From assembly GCF_036884655.1 (NCBI RefSeq), contig NC_088357.1, forward strand, positions 48,581,501 through 48,645,500: a DNA stretch of 64,000 bases, written 5' to 3'. The stretch is from Musa acuminata AAA Group. Its lineage: Eukaryota; Streptophyta; Magnoliopsida; Zingiberales; Musaceae. Position 1 is the stretch's first letter. Every line of letters begins with the position of its first letter. A model generated the notes under the pieces. That model did no database searches and was not told the DNA's origin. It saw only the letters and a list, made by a program, of their open reading frames with translations. Below, in pieces: positions 25,001 through 36,733 of the stretch. A program made the translations under genes and the position numbers.

Positions 25001-25985
25001 GTCTCCAAGCAAATATCTCCAATACCCACAATCTTAGATATACCATTGTTTTCCATTCTAACATTACCAAAATCACCAACAGTGTAAGATCTAAAGAAAT
25101 CACCATGAGAAGTAACATGAAATGAAGCACCAGAGTCAATTACCCAGTTACTGTCCTGAACTACAAGACTGACACAACCTTCATCACAAACAATAGTGAT
25201 ATTACCTTCAGCAGCAACTGTATTGGTCTCTTTTTCATTTTTCTCCATTTCATTCTGTTCTTGCTTCTAAAACCTATTACCTTCATTTCATTCTGAAAAC
25301 ATTTGATATCTCTTCTAGACTTGGATCTTCCTCTATAACCATATGGATTTCTGCTATAACTTCTTCCACGTCTTTCTTGTTTTTCAGTAACAAATGCACC
25401 AGAAGAAGATTCACCCTGTTCTTTCCTTCTTGCATCTTCATTTAGCAAACTGTCTTTAACCATATCTATGGTTAGAGTCTCCTCTGGCGTGGAGTTACAA
25501 ATAGTCACCACATACTTTTCCCAACTTTCTGGTAAAGAGCTGAGAAGTAATAATCCCTGCATCTCATCATCTATATTCATTTTCATAGCAACCAACTTGT
25601 TTGCAAGACTCTGAAATAGGCTTATGTGCTCAACAATGTTACCACCATCTTTATACTTCAAATTTACAAGCCTTCTGAGGAGAGAAATTCTATTTCCCAC
25701 TGTCTTTTTCGTAAAGAGATTTTCTAACCTTTGTCAAACAACATCAGCTCTGATTTCATCTGAAATATGCTCATGCAAGTTTATATCCATCCATCTTCTA
25801 ATATAGGCAATAGCTTTTCTATGTTGAACTTCCCATTCTTCATCGTCCATAGTAGAAGGTTTATCTTTAACCTTGATAAGCTTATATAAATATTTGCAAT
25901 AGAGCAAATTTTCCATCAGACGCCTCCAAGTGGAATAATTTGATGAGTTCAATTTAATCATACCATCTGACTCCATTTCAATCAC
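22054..25985 (-). pseudogene. Copia gag-pol remnant
   Basis: Gag starts at 25979 or 25985 with LNSSNYSTWRRLMENLL. Protease has DSGASFHVTS, and the pre-integrase segment has LWHKRLRHIS. Integrase shows the SDNGGQY and TPQQNGVAERMNRTIEER motifs of the catalytic core, followed by FWGEA. Reverse transcriptase keeps LDVKTAFLHGDL and YVDDMLIVG. RNase H has STTEAEYIA. The frame is broken by in-frame stops at about 25734, 24613, 23398, 23150, 23090 and 22201, and by a frameshift or deletion near 25270-25300 that removes the CCHC zinc knuckle. The original stop is at 22054-22056. Most of the stops can be explained by C-to-T or G-to-A changes. Confidence 0.95.
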
Positions 25986-26026
25986 ACAAGAAAACTAGCA
26001 CCAAACAACCTGGCTTTGATACCACT

Positions 26027-26713
26027 TGTTGGGAAGAAACCTGTTAATGCGGAATAATTCTTTTCCCTCTTTGTGTATCAAAATAGGTTCCTCATCAAAA
26101 TACCAACTTGATATCAAAATGCTAAATCAATCAGCACAGCATAAACAATAGAGCAATAAATCAATCACACAGTGAGACCAAATCTTTTTAACGTGGAAAA
26201 CCCAATGTGGGAAAAACCACGGGACCCCAGTCCACCTCAAACTTCCACTATCAATAATAATGATAACAGGTTTACATAGGTCTTCTCTAGAATAACTAGA
26301 GAATCAGAATAACATCAAGATCATAGATCTTGGCTCAAGAATAAGAATAACATCAAGATCATAGATCTTGGCTCAAGAATAGTATATCTTGATCAGGATT
26401 TCCTCAAAAGAGAATTCTAAGTCTCACAGAGTGAATATCGTAAGAAAGTACCTTAGAGAGGGTAAACTGTAGATCAACACCGTTAGGATTGTAGAGTTTG
26501 CTGCAAGGATTCTCTACATAAAATTTGGGCCGAAACTGATAATGTTTGGCCACCGATCGTCAAGCAGAAAAACTCAGAAATTTTACTTTCTCTCTCTATT
26601 CCTCCCGTACGCTCATACTAATCTCACGCTAATTTTGTTCTCTCTAATCTCTAATTAGTTGATTTGGGCTTATGACCCAAATTGTCCAAGTCTACGTATG
26701 GATTGGACCAACA
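26027..26713 (-). repeat. Copia 5' LTR
   Basis: A 687-base partner of the LTR at 21362-22037. It contains an internal direct duplication (AACATCAAGATCATAGATCT) at about 26310-26375. Confidence 0.93.
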
Positions 26714-26804
26714 CCTGCTTGGCCAAGAGAAATTTCTTGGCAACTGGGCCATGCGGCAAAATCAAAAGGGTGGTCAGCAGTCGCCTGAGAATTCTGAAAG
26801 CCTC

Positions 26805-28735
26805 GGTCTGTACATCCTGGCTCTCGTCACCTAATAATTAGAGTACCCTTAGTGAAAGTATCGTTGTCGACGGCCATCCGGATGACGGCCGAGAACTTAA
26901 TTAGTAGGGAGTAACCGGACTCCAACATCAGACAGACAAAATTGTGGTAAAGATTCAGTCCAACCTACCAACTACAAGTGAATACGTATTTCTCACCCTT
27001 TTTTTTTCGTTTTCATAAAGAAAAAAAAACTAATATTTGACCTAGTAACACTCAAAATGAAACTAATTTAAAATTAATATATATATTTTTTTTAAGACAA
27101 AGTGAGAGAACAAGACGGTGGTGGAGATAAAGTAAGAGGAGGAAGGGGTAGAGGTAGAGTAGGAGATGGCGTTAGAGGAGGAGGAAGCCTTTGGGTCGAT
27201 TGAGAGATTATAGAGTGAGAAGAGGAAGAGGTGGAGATGGTTCATCGGTTTACGGAAGAGATCCGACCCAAATCAATTTAACCCTAATCAAGTCATTCCG
27301 ATTGAGCCAAACCTATTAATGATTTAGTGAAGTACGTTATTGAGGATTTAAATAAAAGGAGCATCTCTGGGTAAAAATATTTAAATAAAAGGATTTAAAT
27401 ATTTTTTGATAAATTATCTAAAATATTTTTGGACTAATGGGTCCAAAAAAAAAAAGATGAATTTTTTTGTAGTTAGAGGATGATTACTCTATCATCATGA
27501 TAGTTTGGTCAAACCATCGAGTATTAACATCAACATCCAGTCATACGTGTTACTGATTGCTGAAACCTTCAACTTGATATTGGATTGACGTCGATATGGT
27601 ACTCCAACATTATTCATCAGCAATTTTGATATTTAAAGATTTATAGTCTGACGTTGGACTGATGTCGATAAGGAACTCCGACACTATTAATCAACAGTTT
27701 TGTTTGTGTTTTATTCTGTATAGACTTTTTTTTCTGAAGCTTTTTCTCGGTGCTTATCTGATGACGTACGTGCGACTCCCACAGCTAATATACTTAGAAC
27801 TCGGGATTCATGTCGTCGAAGTTGAACTCGGTGTCAGCCTCAACACACGTTGTTCATGCACGTCAACTCAATCGTTGACTTGTATGCCTTGTGCAACTGT
27901 TTAACCAAGATCTAATACGGAGAGTTCTTTTTGTTTATTAGGATGAGATCGGCGTTGAAAGTGTATAACGTTTATCAAACAATCAGATAAAGAACTGAGC
28001 TGCGAGAGCTTGAATATTGCATAACGATCGTTAAGAAAATCAGATTTACGTGGTTCGATCAATTGACCTATATCCACAGAAGACGAAGGAGCAAAATTCT
28101 TACTATAAAAGAGATAATTATAAATATCTTAGAAAAATATTCATAAGCCATAAAAACATATGAGACTACTAAACAAGAAAAACTATAAGCTCAAACTATT
28201 TTAACTAAGTGTTGACTTAATAGTAAGTAAACCTAAAACAAACAATTAGATTTTTCTTATAGTGCTTCTGGCTTCAAAGCACTATAAGAAAACCCAAAGC
28301 ATGCCCTTATTTATTGTTCCAATAGAAAATAACAAGCTTGATTAGAATTCTTATTTTTCATTTTATCTAATTATACCTATTAAAATAAATCCTATCACTC
28401 GGACGCATCAAATTAGAATACGTTTGAGCAGAAAGAAAGAAAGGGCTCAAATTAGAATAAGATGTCAGATCATTTAAGCTTTCTTGTTTTGTCTCTTTAA
28501 TGAAAGAAGCAACGAAAATTTCCATGCAGAAGCACGTCGAAGAAGTTTCAGAATTCAAGTTCCTTTCTCAACAAGTAAACAAGGAGTCAAAGGCATTCCA
28601 TTCGGCTGCCGCAGTGGAGTTCAGCGCAGAAAATAAAGCAAGACAAATTGGTCTCATCTTCTTCCTCATACCCTCGATTATGATGCCACGATTGCATACT
28701 AAAGTTTGGTAGCATAGAAGCATTGGGTTGGCTCA
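26805..28735. repeat. Right arm of the large inverted duplication
   Basis: 26805-28040 is the reverse complement of about 18200-19434, and 28590-28735 of 17705-17845. Between these, 28042-28589 is extra DNA containing LTR-edge-like sequence (GATTTACGTGGTTCGATCAA at 28047) and a small perfect hairpin. The 91 bases from 26714 to 26804, between the copia element and this arm, are unassigned. Confidence 0.85.
28252..28292. repeat. Perfect 16-bp hairpin
   Basis: TTTTCTTATAGTGCTT (28252-28267) pairs perfectly with 28277-28292 around a 9-base loop. It lies in AT-rich repeat-derived DNA inside the right arm. The function is unknown. The dense T and A ends would also fit a transposon-end relic. Confidence 0.8.
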
Positions 28736-29660
28736 AAAAATAGGTTGGTTCTTTGACTACCATCGATCTTCTTTGACACGGAAATGATCAACCGCACACC
28801 ATTTTGACAATGGATTTCATATGTTTTCAAGACACCACCACATACTAACATCACAAAGACAAACGACATTACTAACCTAACCTTAAGCTTTATAAAACTA
28901 GCATTGTCTGTTTCTATCAGTTACTAATTCACACGTAAATAACTCATAGAATTATTTATGTACATCTCATTTCTTGACGCCATTGTGTTAAACCCCATCA
29001 CGACTTCCATCTATCTTCCTTGCTCTTTCTTTTATTACAGTGCAAAGAGAGAGTAGATCGTGAGAGATAAGATCATCCCATGCACTTGTTGAATTGACTT
29101 GTGTGGCACGGCAACCAAGTGACCAACAAGAAACACAGCGAATTGGCTTCATACCACGAGTTCCATGTTTCTGATGTAAATATATATATATAAATTTATA
29201 TTCTGGGCTTGTCTCCTCGTGGAGGATGAGAGGTGATCGAAGAAAGAGAGAGGATCTTAACGTGAAGAATGCATGCACTTCCACGCAGAAGCATGCGACG
29301 TGGAACGAAGAAAGTCGAGCAAACAAGGGAGTCAGAGCTTAATAAGGCTACCAAGCTGGTGAAGTAGATAGAGTCTGGTGCAGAGGATAAGCAACACAGA
29401 TTGCTCGCAGCTTCTTGTCCTGATAAGAAAAAACGCCAAATTCACAAACCAACTTACGATGGCAGGATCCCATCCATGCATACTCCCTTCTCGTGGATGC
29501 TTCGAAAATGATTTTTGATGGTTTCCTTTTTAGCATTATTTAGTGGTGAAAGCTGATTCAATCTTGCCAGCTTGCCATCAGTCTTTATCAACAAAACTAG
29601 TCGGCATCATATCATAACGTGGGGAATACATACACCGTCAACTGGTTAACCAAACCCAAG
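28736..29660. other. Upstream region of the germin-like gene with internal duplications
   Basis: No gene. A segment around 29260-29335 (CACGCAGAAGCATGCGACGTG, CAAGGGAGTCAGAG) repeats with changes a segment at 28520-28600. Another (TAACGTGxxGAATACAT) recurs at 29265, 29610 and 21053. This shows local duplication around the germin-like loci. Confidence 0.5.
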
Positions 29661-29679
29661 TGTTCGTGGTGGTAGCCTT

Positions 29680-29690
29680 CTATATATATG
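29680..29690 (+). promoter_or_regulatory. TATA box of the germin-like gene
   Basis: CTATATATATG, 80-90 bases before the ATG at 29771. The relic copy at 20974 has lost this box. Confidence 0.7.
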
Positions 29691-29770
29691 CATCCCCGCT
29701 CCTCTAGCTAGCCATTCTCAAACTCATCTTACTCCTTCATTAATCTTTTACGACAGTTGTGGGCAGATAG

Positions 29771-30538
29771 ATGGCTGCTAGGATCATCCTCATTACTGCT
29801 CTTCTTGCCCTGGTTTCCTCGCTTGCATGGGCATCTGATCCGAGTCCTCTCCAAGACTTTTGCGTTGCCGACTACGACTCCAATGGTCGGCGTGGTTGTC
29901 CTCGTAGCTCGCTAGGTCTTTGTGTATGTACTTGCTCAAGTTGCTAAAGCTTGTTCGTCATGCATGCTGCAGTGTTTGTGAACGGATTCGCCTGCAAGAA
30001 TCCTAAGGATGCCACGGCGGATGACTTCTACTTCACCGGCTTAGACCAGACCGCAAGCACCGCCAACCGGCTCGGCGCAAACATCACTCTCGTCAACGCG
30101 GCCCGACTCCCGGGCCTCAACACCCTTGGCGTCGCCATGTCTCGCATCGACTACGCGCCCTTCGGTCTCAACCCTCCTCACTCGCACCCACACTCGTCGG
30201 AGATACTGCATGTGGCGGAAGGGACGCTCTACGCAGGCTTCGTCACGTCCAACAACGAACAGGGCAACCTTCTCTTCGCTAAGAAGCTGAAGAAGGGCGA
30301 CGCGTTCGTGTTCCCACAGGGCCTCATCCACTTCCAGTTCAATGTCGGGGACACCGACGCGGTGGCGTTCGCTTCTTTTGGCAGCCAGAGCCCTGGCCTC
30401 GTCACCGTAGCCAACGCACTGTTCGGATCGCACCCGTCCATCCCCGATTACATTCTTGCCCAGGCCGTCCAACTTGACAAGACCACCGTGGACTGGCTTC
30501 AGAAGCAGCAGTGGGTGGACATCGCTCAAGAAGCTTAG
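29771..30538 (+). CDS. Germin-like protein (secreted cupin)
   Basis: Two exons, 29771-29885 and 29973-30538, with an 87-base intron, give 226 residues (family usual about 220). A cleavable signal peptide (MAARIILITALLALVSSLAWA) precedes SDPSPLQDFCVAD. The cupin metal box is GLNPPHSHPHSSEIL (two His and one Glu) and box 2 is PQGLIHFQFNVG with the third His. The conserved cysteine pair is FCVAD and ACKNPKD. Family members are apoplastic oligomers with superoxide dismutase or oxalate oxidase activity, which cannot be told from sequence. The chosen donor AATG|GTCGGC restores canonical spacing (DSNVFVNGF) but is weak. An alternative donor CCTC|GTAGCT also keeps frame and would insert six residues. 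Box 1 has HPH where most members have HPR. Confidence 0.9.
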
Positions 30539-30599
30539 GGTGTGGTACCGCTTCTTAAGATGCATACAGGCCAACAAAATACTCACGTATGGTCGAGTC

Positions 30600-32700
30600 G
30601 AGTATGTATATATATATATATATATATGCTTGCATAATAAATGATTGTAATTACTCCAAGTACGTCATGTGTGATTTATGTTATGAATAAACAAGTCTCC
30701 TTTAGAAGGAAGGAAGGAGAGACTGCCTGCATCTTCGAGCTAGCAGTAGTATTGCCTTTCGTATCTGATGTGGAGTTGCACACCACTAATGATGTATCTA
30801 TGAAAGAGCAACGCATTACTGGCTAGAATTTTGGATAAACAGCATGACATCGTTGCATTGCATACACTAGTATCGCCTGTCATATCTGATGTGGAGTTGC
30901 ACGAGATTAATGATTTTTCTATGGAAGCCAGATTTTTAGATAAACAACATTGCTTGCATGCCCGCAAGTGTGTCCAAAGTGACTCACTCATGTTTGGTAG
31001 CAAACTCATGTCTTCTTCTTCTGAGGATATATGCTTAGCTATATTCTCGGCTAAATCTCATCGGGAATCAGGTTGAACAAACACGATCTCGTCTTCATAA
31101 ACTAAAAAATTTAGTTTTCTTTCTTTATCGTCTAAATGATGATACTTCCATGTTACCAATCGAAACTTGAACTGTTTCTTCCGAGTCACCAAAATTAATC
31201 ATAGGATTGGGGTTGAAGAGGAGACGAGGAAGATGATGATTTTTTTTTTTTTTTCTCCGTCTGGTGCAGTCAGAGAGACTTTAGTGACAAAGCTTGATGT
31301 GCTCTTCCTTTATTAATAAGTGTGTCCATGTGCTCTTCCTCGGAACACAGATGCCAACTCTTTCTGAACTGTGCATTTCTATGCCTCAATCATTCACGCT
31401 TTTCCTAGTCATTCTTGATGCTTCACCTTCGAACAGCTAATGAAGTTGTTGTTTCTTACCGGAGCATCGTAGAATCTCAGAAGACCCGGAGAAGATCTGT
31501 TAATACAAAAATACTACCTTCAACAAGTACAATTTTCAAGTGCAAGATTCAAGATACAAAAATATTATTAGCTGCTTATTCACTTGTAGTCCTTTGCGCG
31601 GCGGGCATGATCTTGGCACACGGTCCTCTCTTCCGTTCTCGGTGAAATGAAAACAGCACAAACTGAGGAACTTCAATCCTTCTTTTCCCGGGATATCTCT
31701 GAGAAGCTATTCCAGGCAGATCTCAGGTCTGCATGCAGCAAAGAGTAGTCAGCAAAAAACACCATATATGTTCATAAATATAATAATTTGCATCTCGCTG
31801 TGCTTTCTGACATGAGGTCGTCGTCGTCGTGTACCATTCATGGCTCATGATTTCTAACCAAGTGATGTCAAACTTTGTCCAGGAAGCCTATCTTTTTCTT
31901 TTATGCAGGAGTTCTCAGAAGAAGCCTCTGATATGATTTGTATTTTTGGTGGTGGTGGTGCGCCGGATGCAGCCAAGTTCAATGAGCTTCTGGGCTTTGG
32001 CCATGCGTCATCAGCCTGTTTTGCGAATGTGAGGTGATTCAATCATTCTTCCGCTGGAATAGCCCATGCGAATGAAGTCTGAAGAGGTGGCTGGCTTGGT
32101 ATTGTGATGTTTCTATCTGTAGATAATACTAGCCTACTTTGACCGTTGACCGTATCTAATGGTTCGGTAAGCCGTTCCCTGATTCGAGTCAACCGAGGTT
32201 ACAACAAGATGTTTCGACCAATAGCACGCTGCCACGGAAGCCGCCGGGGCAACAGCGACAGGTGATCCGGCGGGAACGGATAGGCCTGTGAGATGTTGAG
32301 TAGCTCCCACGGCGCTCATTCTGGTCCACCGAACTCCCGCTCCCAACACGGAAGAGTGACGTGGCCGAGACTTCGATTACGGATTTAAATACGGGCTTAG
32401 ATTGATCTAACTCGGTGGAATGGATATGACCGACGACACATACTCCACCATTACATCAGCAAATCTGGGAATCCAATTCGTACCCGGAACTCGGAGTCCC
32501 AGGTTCATCCGCCTCCGTGGTATCCACTCACCGGGTCTCCCCTCATCTCTATCCATGCGCTTGTGTCCTCAGGATCCCCTGTTCCGTGATGCCCGGAGAG
32601 CAACCAGGTTCTTTACATCAAGTAAAACGAGCTGGACCCCGCCGCGTCGGTCACACCATTGCCGTTGTATTCGAGGTGATGGCTGTCTCCTGTTCCCGGT
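30600..32700. other. Intergenic DNA with a tandem duplication and an exon-like orphan
   Basis: (TA)n at 30606-30628. Two diverged copies of a roughly 120-base unit (TATCTGATGTGGAGTTGCAC) lie at about 30750 and 30872. At 31907-32032 an open frame of about 40 codons (EFSEEASDMICIFGGGGAPD) is bordered by TATGCAG and GTGAGG, as an exon would be, but I do not recognise it and see no partner exon. Nothing else was seen. Confidence 0.35.
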
Positions 32701-32728
32701 GCTTCAGAGAGGATCCTAAGCCTCTTTC

Positions 32729-32738
32729 GATATATATG
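32729..32738 (+). promoter_or_regulatory. HPD: TATA box of the HPPD gene
   Basis: GATATATATG about 95 bases upstream of the HPPD start codon. A purine-rich leader (GAGAGAGGAAGAGGGAG) follows. Confidence 0.55.
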
Positions 32739-32830
32739 CTACACGGTCTTTCTCGGTTATCTTCGCGATCCGAATCCAAATTCGATAACCGAGGGGCGAG
32801 CACGAGAGAGGAAGAGGGAGATCGAGAGTG

Positions 32831-35392
32831 ATGAGAAAGGAGGCTACGGAGAACTTCAAGCTGGTGGGCTTCACCCGCTTCGTCCGGGCCAACCCCCGCA
32901 GCGACCGCTTCCCCGTTCTTGGCTTCCACCACGTCGAATTCTGGGCCGCCGACGCCACCAACTCTGCCGGCCGCTTCTCCTTCGGCCTCGGGATGCCCCT
33001 CGCCGCACGCTCCGATCTCTCCACCGGTAATCCCTTCTTCGCCTCCTACCTCCTCCGCTCCGCTTCCCTCCGCTTCCTCTTCTCCGCCCCCTATGGCGGG
33101 CCGGCCGCAGCTGACGCCGCCGCTAACGCTGCCACCCCCTCCCCCATCCCCTCCTTCGACGCCGACCGTGCCCGTCGCTTCTCCGTCGACCACGGACTTG
33201 CGGTCCGAGCCATCGCCGTCGAGGTCGCTGACGCTGCCGAAGCCTTCCGCATCAGCGTCGCCCACGGCGCTCGCCCCTCCTTCCCCCCGGCCGACCTCGG
33301 CGAGGGGTTCGCGCTCGCCGAGGTCGAGCTGTACGGCGACGTAGTCCTTCGCTACGTTAGCCGCCCGAAGCCCCCACCGTTCCCCTCCGAAGCCCACCAA
33401 ACCCCCATAAAGGTCCCAGCTTTCCTACCTGGATTCGAGGATATTGACGAGTCCGAGACTTGTTCATTCACCTACGGCATCCGGCGGCTTGACCATGCCG
33501 TCGGGAACGTCCCCGAACTCGCGCCAGCGGTGCGCTACATTGCTGGGTTCACTGGCTTCCACGAATTCGCGGAGTTCACGGCGGACGACGTAGGCACGGC
33601 GGAGAGCGGGCTGAACTCCGTCGTCCTCGCGAACAACGAGGAGACGGTGCTGGTGCCGCTGAACGAGCCGGTCCATGGGACCAAGAGGCGGAGCCAAATC
33701 CAGACTTATTTGGATCACAACGGCGGCGCCGGCGTGCAGCACCTGGCGCTGGCCAGCGACGACGTGCTGAAGACCTTGAGGGAGATGAGGGCGCGGTCGG
33801 GGATGGGAGGGTTCGACTTCATGCCACCACCGCCACCAAACTACTACCAGGGGGTGCGTCGGAGAGCCGGCGACGTGCTCACCGAGGAACAGATCAAGGA
33901 GTGTCAGGAATTGGGTGTTTTGGTGGACAGGGATGATCAAGGAGTGCTGCTACAAATCTTCACCAAGCCAGTCGGCGACAGGTATGTGATCAGGAGCCCT
34001 GGTTCTCTGCTTTCTTGCAGATCATTACATTTGATGGTGATTGCTTGGGTTCCATATCCACTCGAGCGTTTGTCTTAATTCTCCATCAACTGATTCTTTA
34101 ATAGCTATGATCGGGTAACTGTGTTCGAAGCTTTCCGTGAGTCCCCTGTTCCTCGTGAACATGCCCACACCTTTCTTCGCCTTTTGGCTGAGAGCACATG
34201 CAGACATGTCCATAAAAACTCTTAAGAGGCATGTCCACAAATATTCACAAGGCAATGCCTGCTTGCCTTAAAAAATGTTGATAGGTCAAGAATATTTCTG
34301 CCGGTAGTCCCAATTCACTGCCTTAAAAAATAAGAGATGGTTCAAAATCTGATAGGATATTTGATGGTATCGATAAATTCGCAGTCACTGTCTTCATATA
34401 AATATTCTGAGCACAACCAGGGAATGGCTGCTGTTCTAGTTGTGTCTTGCCCAACAAGGGGTAGAATCCACATTTGATACCTTCGACCCTAGCCTCGAAC
34501 GATAAACTACTTTGTGCATCTATAAGCACATTTGGAGTTTGCAGATCGCCTGCTTAAATTTATACAAGTCCTGTTGTCAATCTTATGTTGTGTATGTTAG
34601 GTTGTCCGTTCCTATCATACACAGCCTTGTTCAAATAAGGCCTGGGTCATTTTCCAGGGCCTGAATTAACTTTGTTCTTACCGAAAGATTTCCCGTAATG
34701 AATCAAGGCCATGCTGATTTTTCATCCAATCTCAACTGAAATCTGTAATTTTTTTCATGCTCGAGTGCAAAGGAGTTAACCAATAATAATCTCTGCTTTT
34801 GTGGCAGAGAGAACAAACTATCTAAATTCATAGGAGTTCTAAGCCACACTGAATCGGTGTTTTTTTTTTGTTACCGTTTTCTTTTGGCGACTGATCAAAA
34901 GATGGAGGAAGTAGTTTTCCTTCTAAAGCGAATAGGAATTAGACATACGAAATTGGAATTGGAAGGACAATTATATGTGTTGAGAGTGGATCATCTGTGT
35001 GGGGTTCTTGTTAGTAATTGTTATTATTATTTTTCAAGTCTTTACACCATAACATCCCTACTGCTATGGTTTTATTAGAAAAAAAGTTTTCTTGTTTTCT
35101 CCCTCCTGTTGATCATGGATAGGAGCAGCTAAATTGGGCTTAGGCTGTGTATCACAAAATATGCATCGCTTTGTGGTAATCTAACTTTTAATTTTTTTTA
35201 TGCAGACCGACGATATTTATAGAGATAATTCAGAGGATTGGATGTATGGTGAAGGACAAGGAAGGAAAAGAGTATCAGAAGGGCGGGTGCGGAGGATTTG
35301 GGAAGGGCAACTTCTCCGAGCTTTTCAAGTCCATCGAGGAGTACGAGAAATCCCTCGAAGCCAAGCAAGCAACGACAGTTCCAAGTGCCTAA
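32831..35392 (+). CDS. HPD: 4-hydroxyphenylpyruvate dioxygenase (HPPD)
   Basis: This Fe(II) dioxygenase converts 4-hydroxyphenylpyruvate to homogentisate, the precursor of plastoquinone and tocopherols and a step in tyrosine breakdown. Two exons, 32831-33981 and 35206-35392 (CAG|GTATGT, GCAG|ACC), give 445 residues, the usual plant length. The iron triad is H222 (LDHAVGN), H304 (QHLALAS) and E390 (IFIEIIQRIG). Spacings of 82 and 86 match Arabidopsis H226/H308/E394. The C-terminal helix GGFGKGNFSELFKSIEEYE is complete. Exon 1 is very GC-rich. The ATG at 32831 is the first in a short leader. There is no obvious long transit peptide (MRKEATENFKLVGFTRFVRA), as in many plant HPPDs. The intron (33982-35205) holds nothing recognisable. 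Confidence 0.97.
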
Positions 35393-36197
35393 CAATAGCG
35401 AACGTATAGATCGTCTCAAGTAACAGAAATAATAAAGCAGAATAGCACCCGATCGAATCTCTCTTGGTACCATTTGCTGGCTTTTATTTGTTGATGATCA
35501 AGAAGCATGATATTGTCTTGAGTTTGTTAAATGAGACATTTAACCTGATGTTTACCGATTGACATTCCCATCTCTCTAGTATGAATCACTTGAGATTTGC
35601 AAATGTTGGAGGCAAAAAGGTTTGCCCTTTGGTTCCGATGACATCTAGAGAAGAGAGACACCGAGAAGATTATGTATCTGCTTGTGAGCTCCTCACGCTT
35701 GTTGTTTCCTGCCTTTCTTAGTCATGTTGATTTCGATTTCAAATGCGAAAGCTTTACAAACACACTTGTCTAATTCGGTTCGGAAGCATGCGTGTGTTGT
35801 GTCGCTGCGGTTTTTTTTTACTGATCATACGATTATAGAAAAATCATGTACATTTCTTGCATGAGAATGAGGATACTTGTTCTGAACTAGTCTCCGAATG
35901 TTTCTCTCTCGGATGAACACAATCTTGTAGTGTTGGCTTGCGGAGTAGACATGCTCTTTCGGTGATTGTGGTTATCTAAAGCATGTCTTTTTTTTTTTTG
36001 TTGGGTGGGATGATTCAATTCAGTATTGGTATAATCAACTCGAGTTAGTATAACTCTTTTTAGAGCATTTGCTGTTAATGCTTAATTATCATTTCGGACG
36101 GTAAGAGTATGACTCTTTCCCTCTTTATTTAGTCGATGTTTTGAATTCTCAATCTTTGATAATAAAATCGTAGTCACTTATCAGTTATAAATAAATA

Positions 36198-36228
<31 letters not shown>

Positions 36229-36700
36229 TTAATTTTAAAAAATAAAAAAATAAAGAAAATAATGAATCATTGGATGGATAAACTGAAATGCCCAAAACAA
36301 GAAATCTGTCGGATCCCAATCGGAAAGCATTCAATCGTGACCGACATAAATGTTTGGTAAGGCAACAGTAGCTACTAAACGCACAGTTTCATGATAGCCG
36401 TTCCTAAACCTAACCCTTTATTTCTAAATATTTTTTAGTTATCGGATTCAATCCGCCATGCGGTGTGAGCCAAGAATTGGGCGGATCCGCTGCACGCCCC
36501 GCCGGTGCCGCGTTGTCGTCGTCGTCGTCGTCGTTGTCTCGTGTCATATGGCATTAATTACCCTTCCCCGGTAAAATGACATTACTACCTCCAACAGCCA
36601 CATCAAATCCATTCCTCTCTCTCTCTCTCTCTCTCTCTCCCTCCAACCAGGAAAAGTCCTTTTCCTTTTTGAGGGATTGCTTGAGGACTTCCATTGGCGA
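35393..36700. other. Intergenic DNA between HPPD and membralin
   Basis: HPPD 3' flank, AT-rich, with an (AT)n tract near 36209-36230, a (CGT)n tract at 36514-36533 and a (CT)n tract at 36615-36640 in the membralin upstream region. No gene seen. Confidence 0.5.
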
Positions 36701-36722
36701 TGAGAAAGAAAGGGGGAAGACG

Positions 36723-36733
36723 TCTATAAAAAG
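36723..36733 (+). promoter_or_regulatory. TATA box of the membralin gene
   Basis: TCTATAAAAAG about 160 bases before the start codon at 36887, followed by a CT-rich leader. Confidence 0.55.

Larger units (their letters stand above)
21362..26713 (-). mobile_element. Ty1-copia LTR retrotransposon, decayed but with both LTRs
   Basis: The coding strand is minus. The 5' LTR is 26027-26713 and the 3' LTR 21362-22037. Both begin TGTYGGGAAG and end CCAACA, and they differ by several percent plus a 36-base tandem duplication in the 5' copy. Flanking CATGC (21357-21361) and CCTGC (26714-26718) look like a target duplication with one change. The primer-binding site TGGTATCAAAGCC next to the 5' LTR matches initiator-Met tRNA with one mismatch. 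A purine-rich GGATGGGGAGAAT precedes the 3' LTR. Domain order gag, protease, integrase, reverse transcriptase, RNase H defines copia. It cannot be autonomous because of stops and a deleted zinc knuckle. Confidence 0.95.

Noticed and set aside
21362..26713. Possibility of an active copia element
   Set aside because: Six in-frame stops, a lost zinc knuckle and diverged LTRs.
18200..28040. Idea that the inverted arms are terminal repeats of one large DNA transposon
   Set aside because: No transposase remnant inside, no matching target duplications at the outer ends, and homology resumes beyond the arm at 17705-17845/28590-28735.
32651..33400. 249-codon Gly/Glu-rich open frame on the minus strand
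   Set aside because: It is antisense to HPPD exon 1. High GC leaves other frames open. HPPD homology is full-length on the plus strand.
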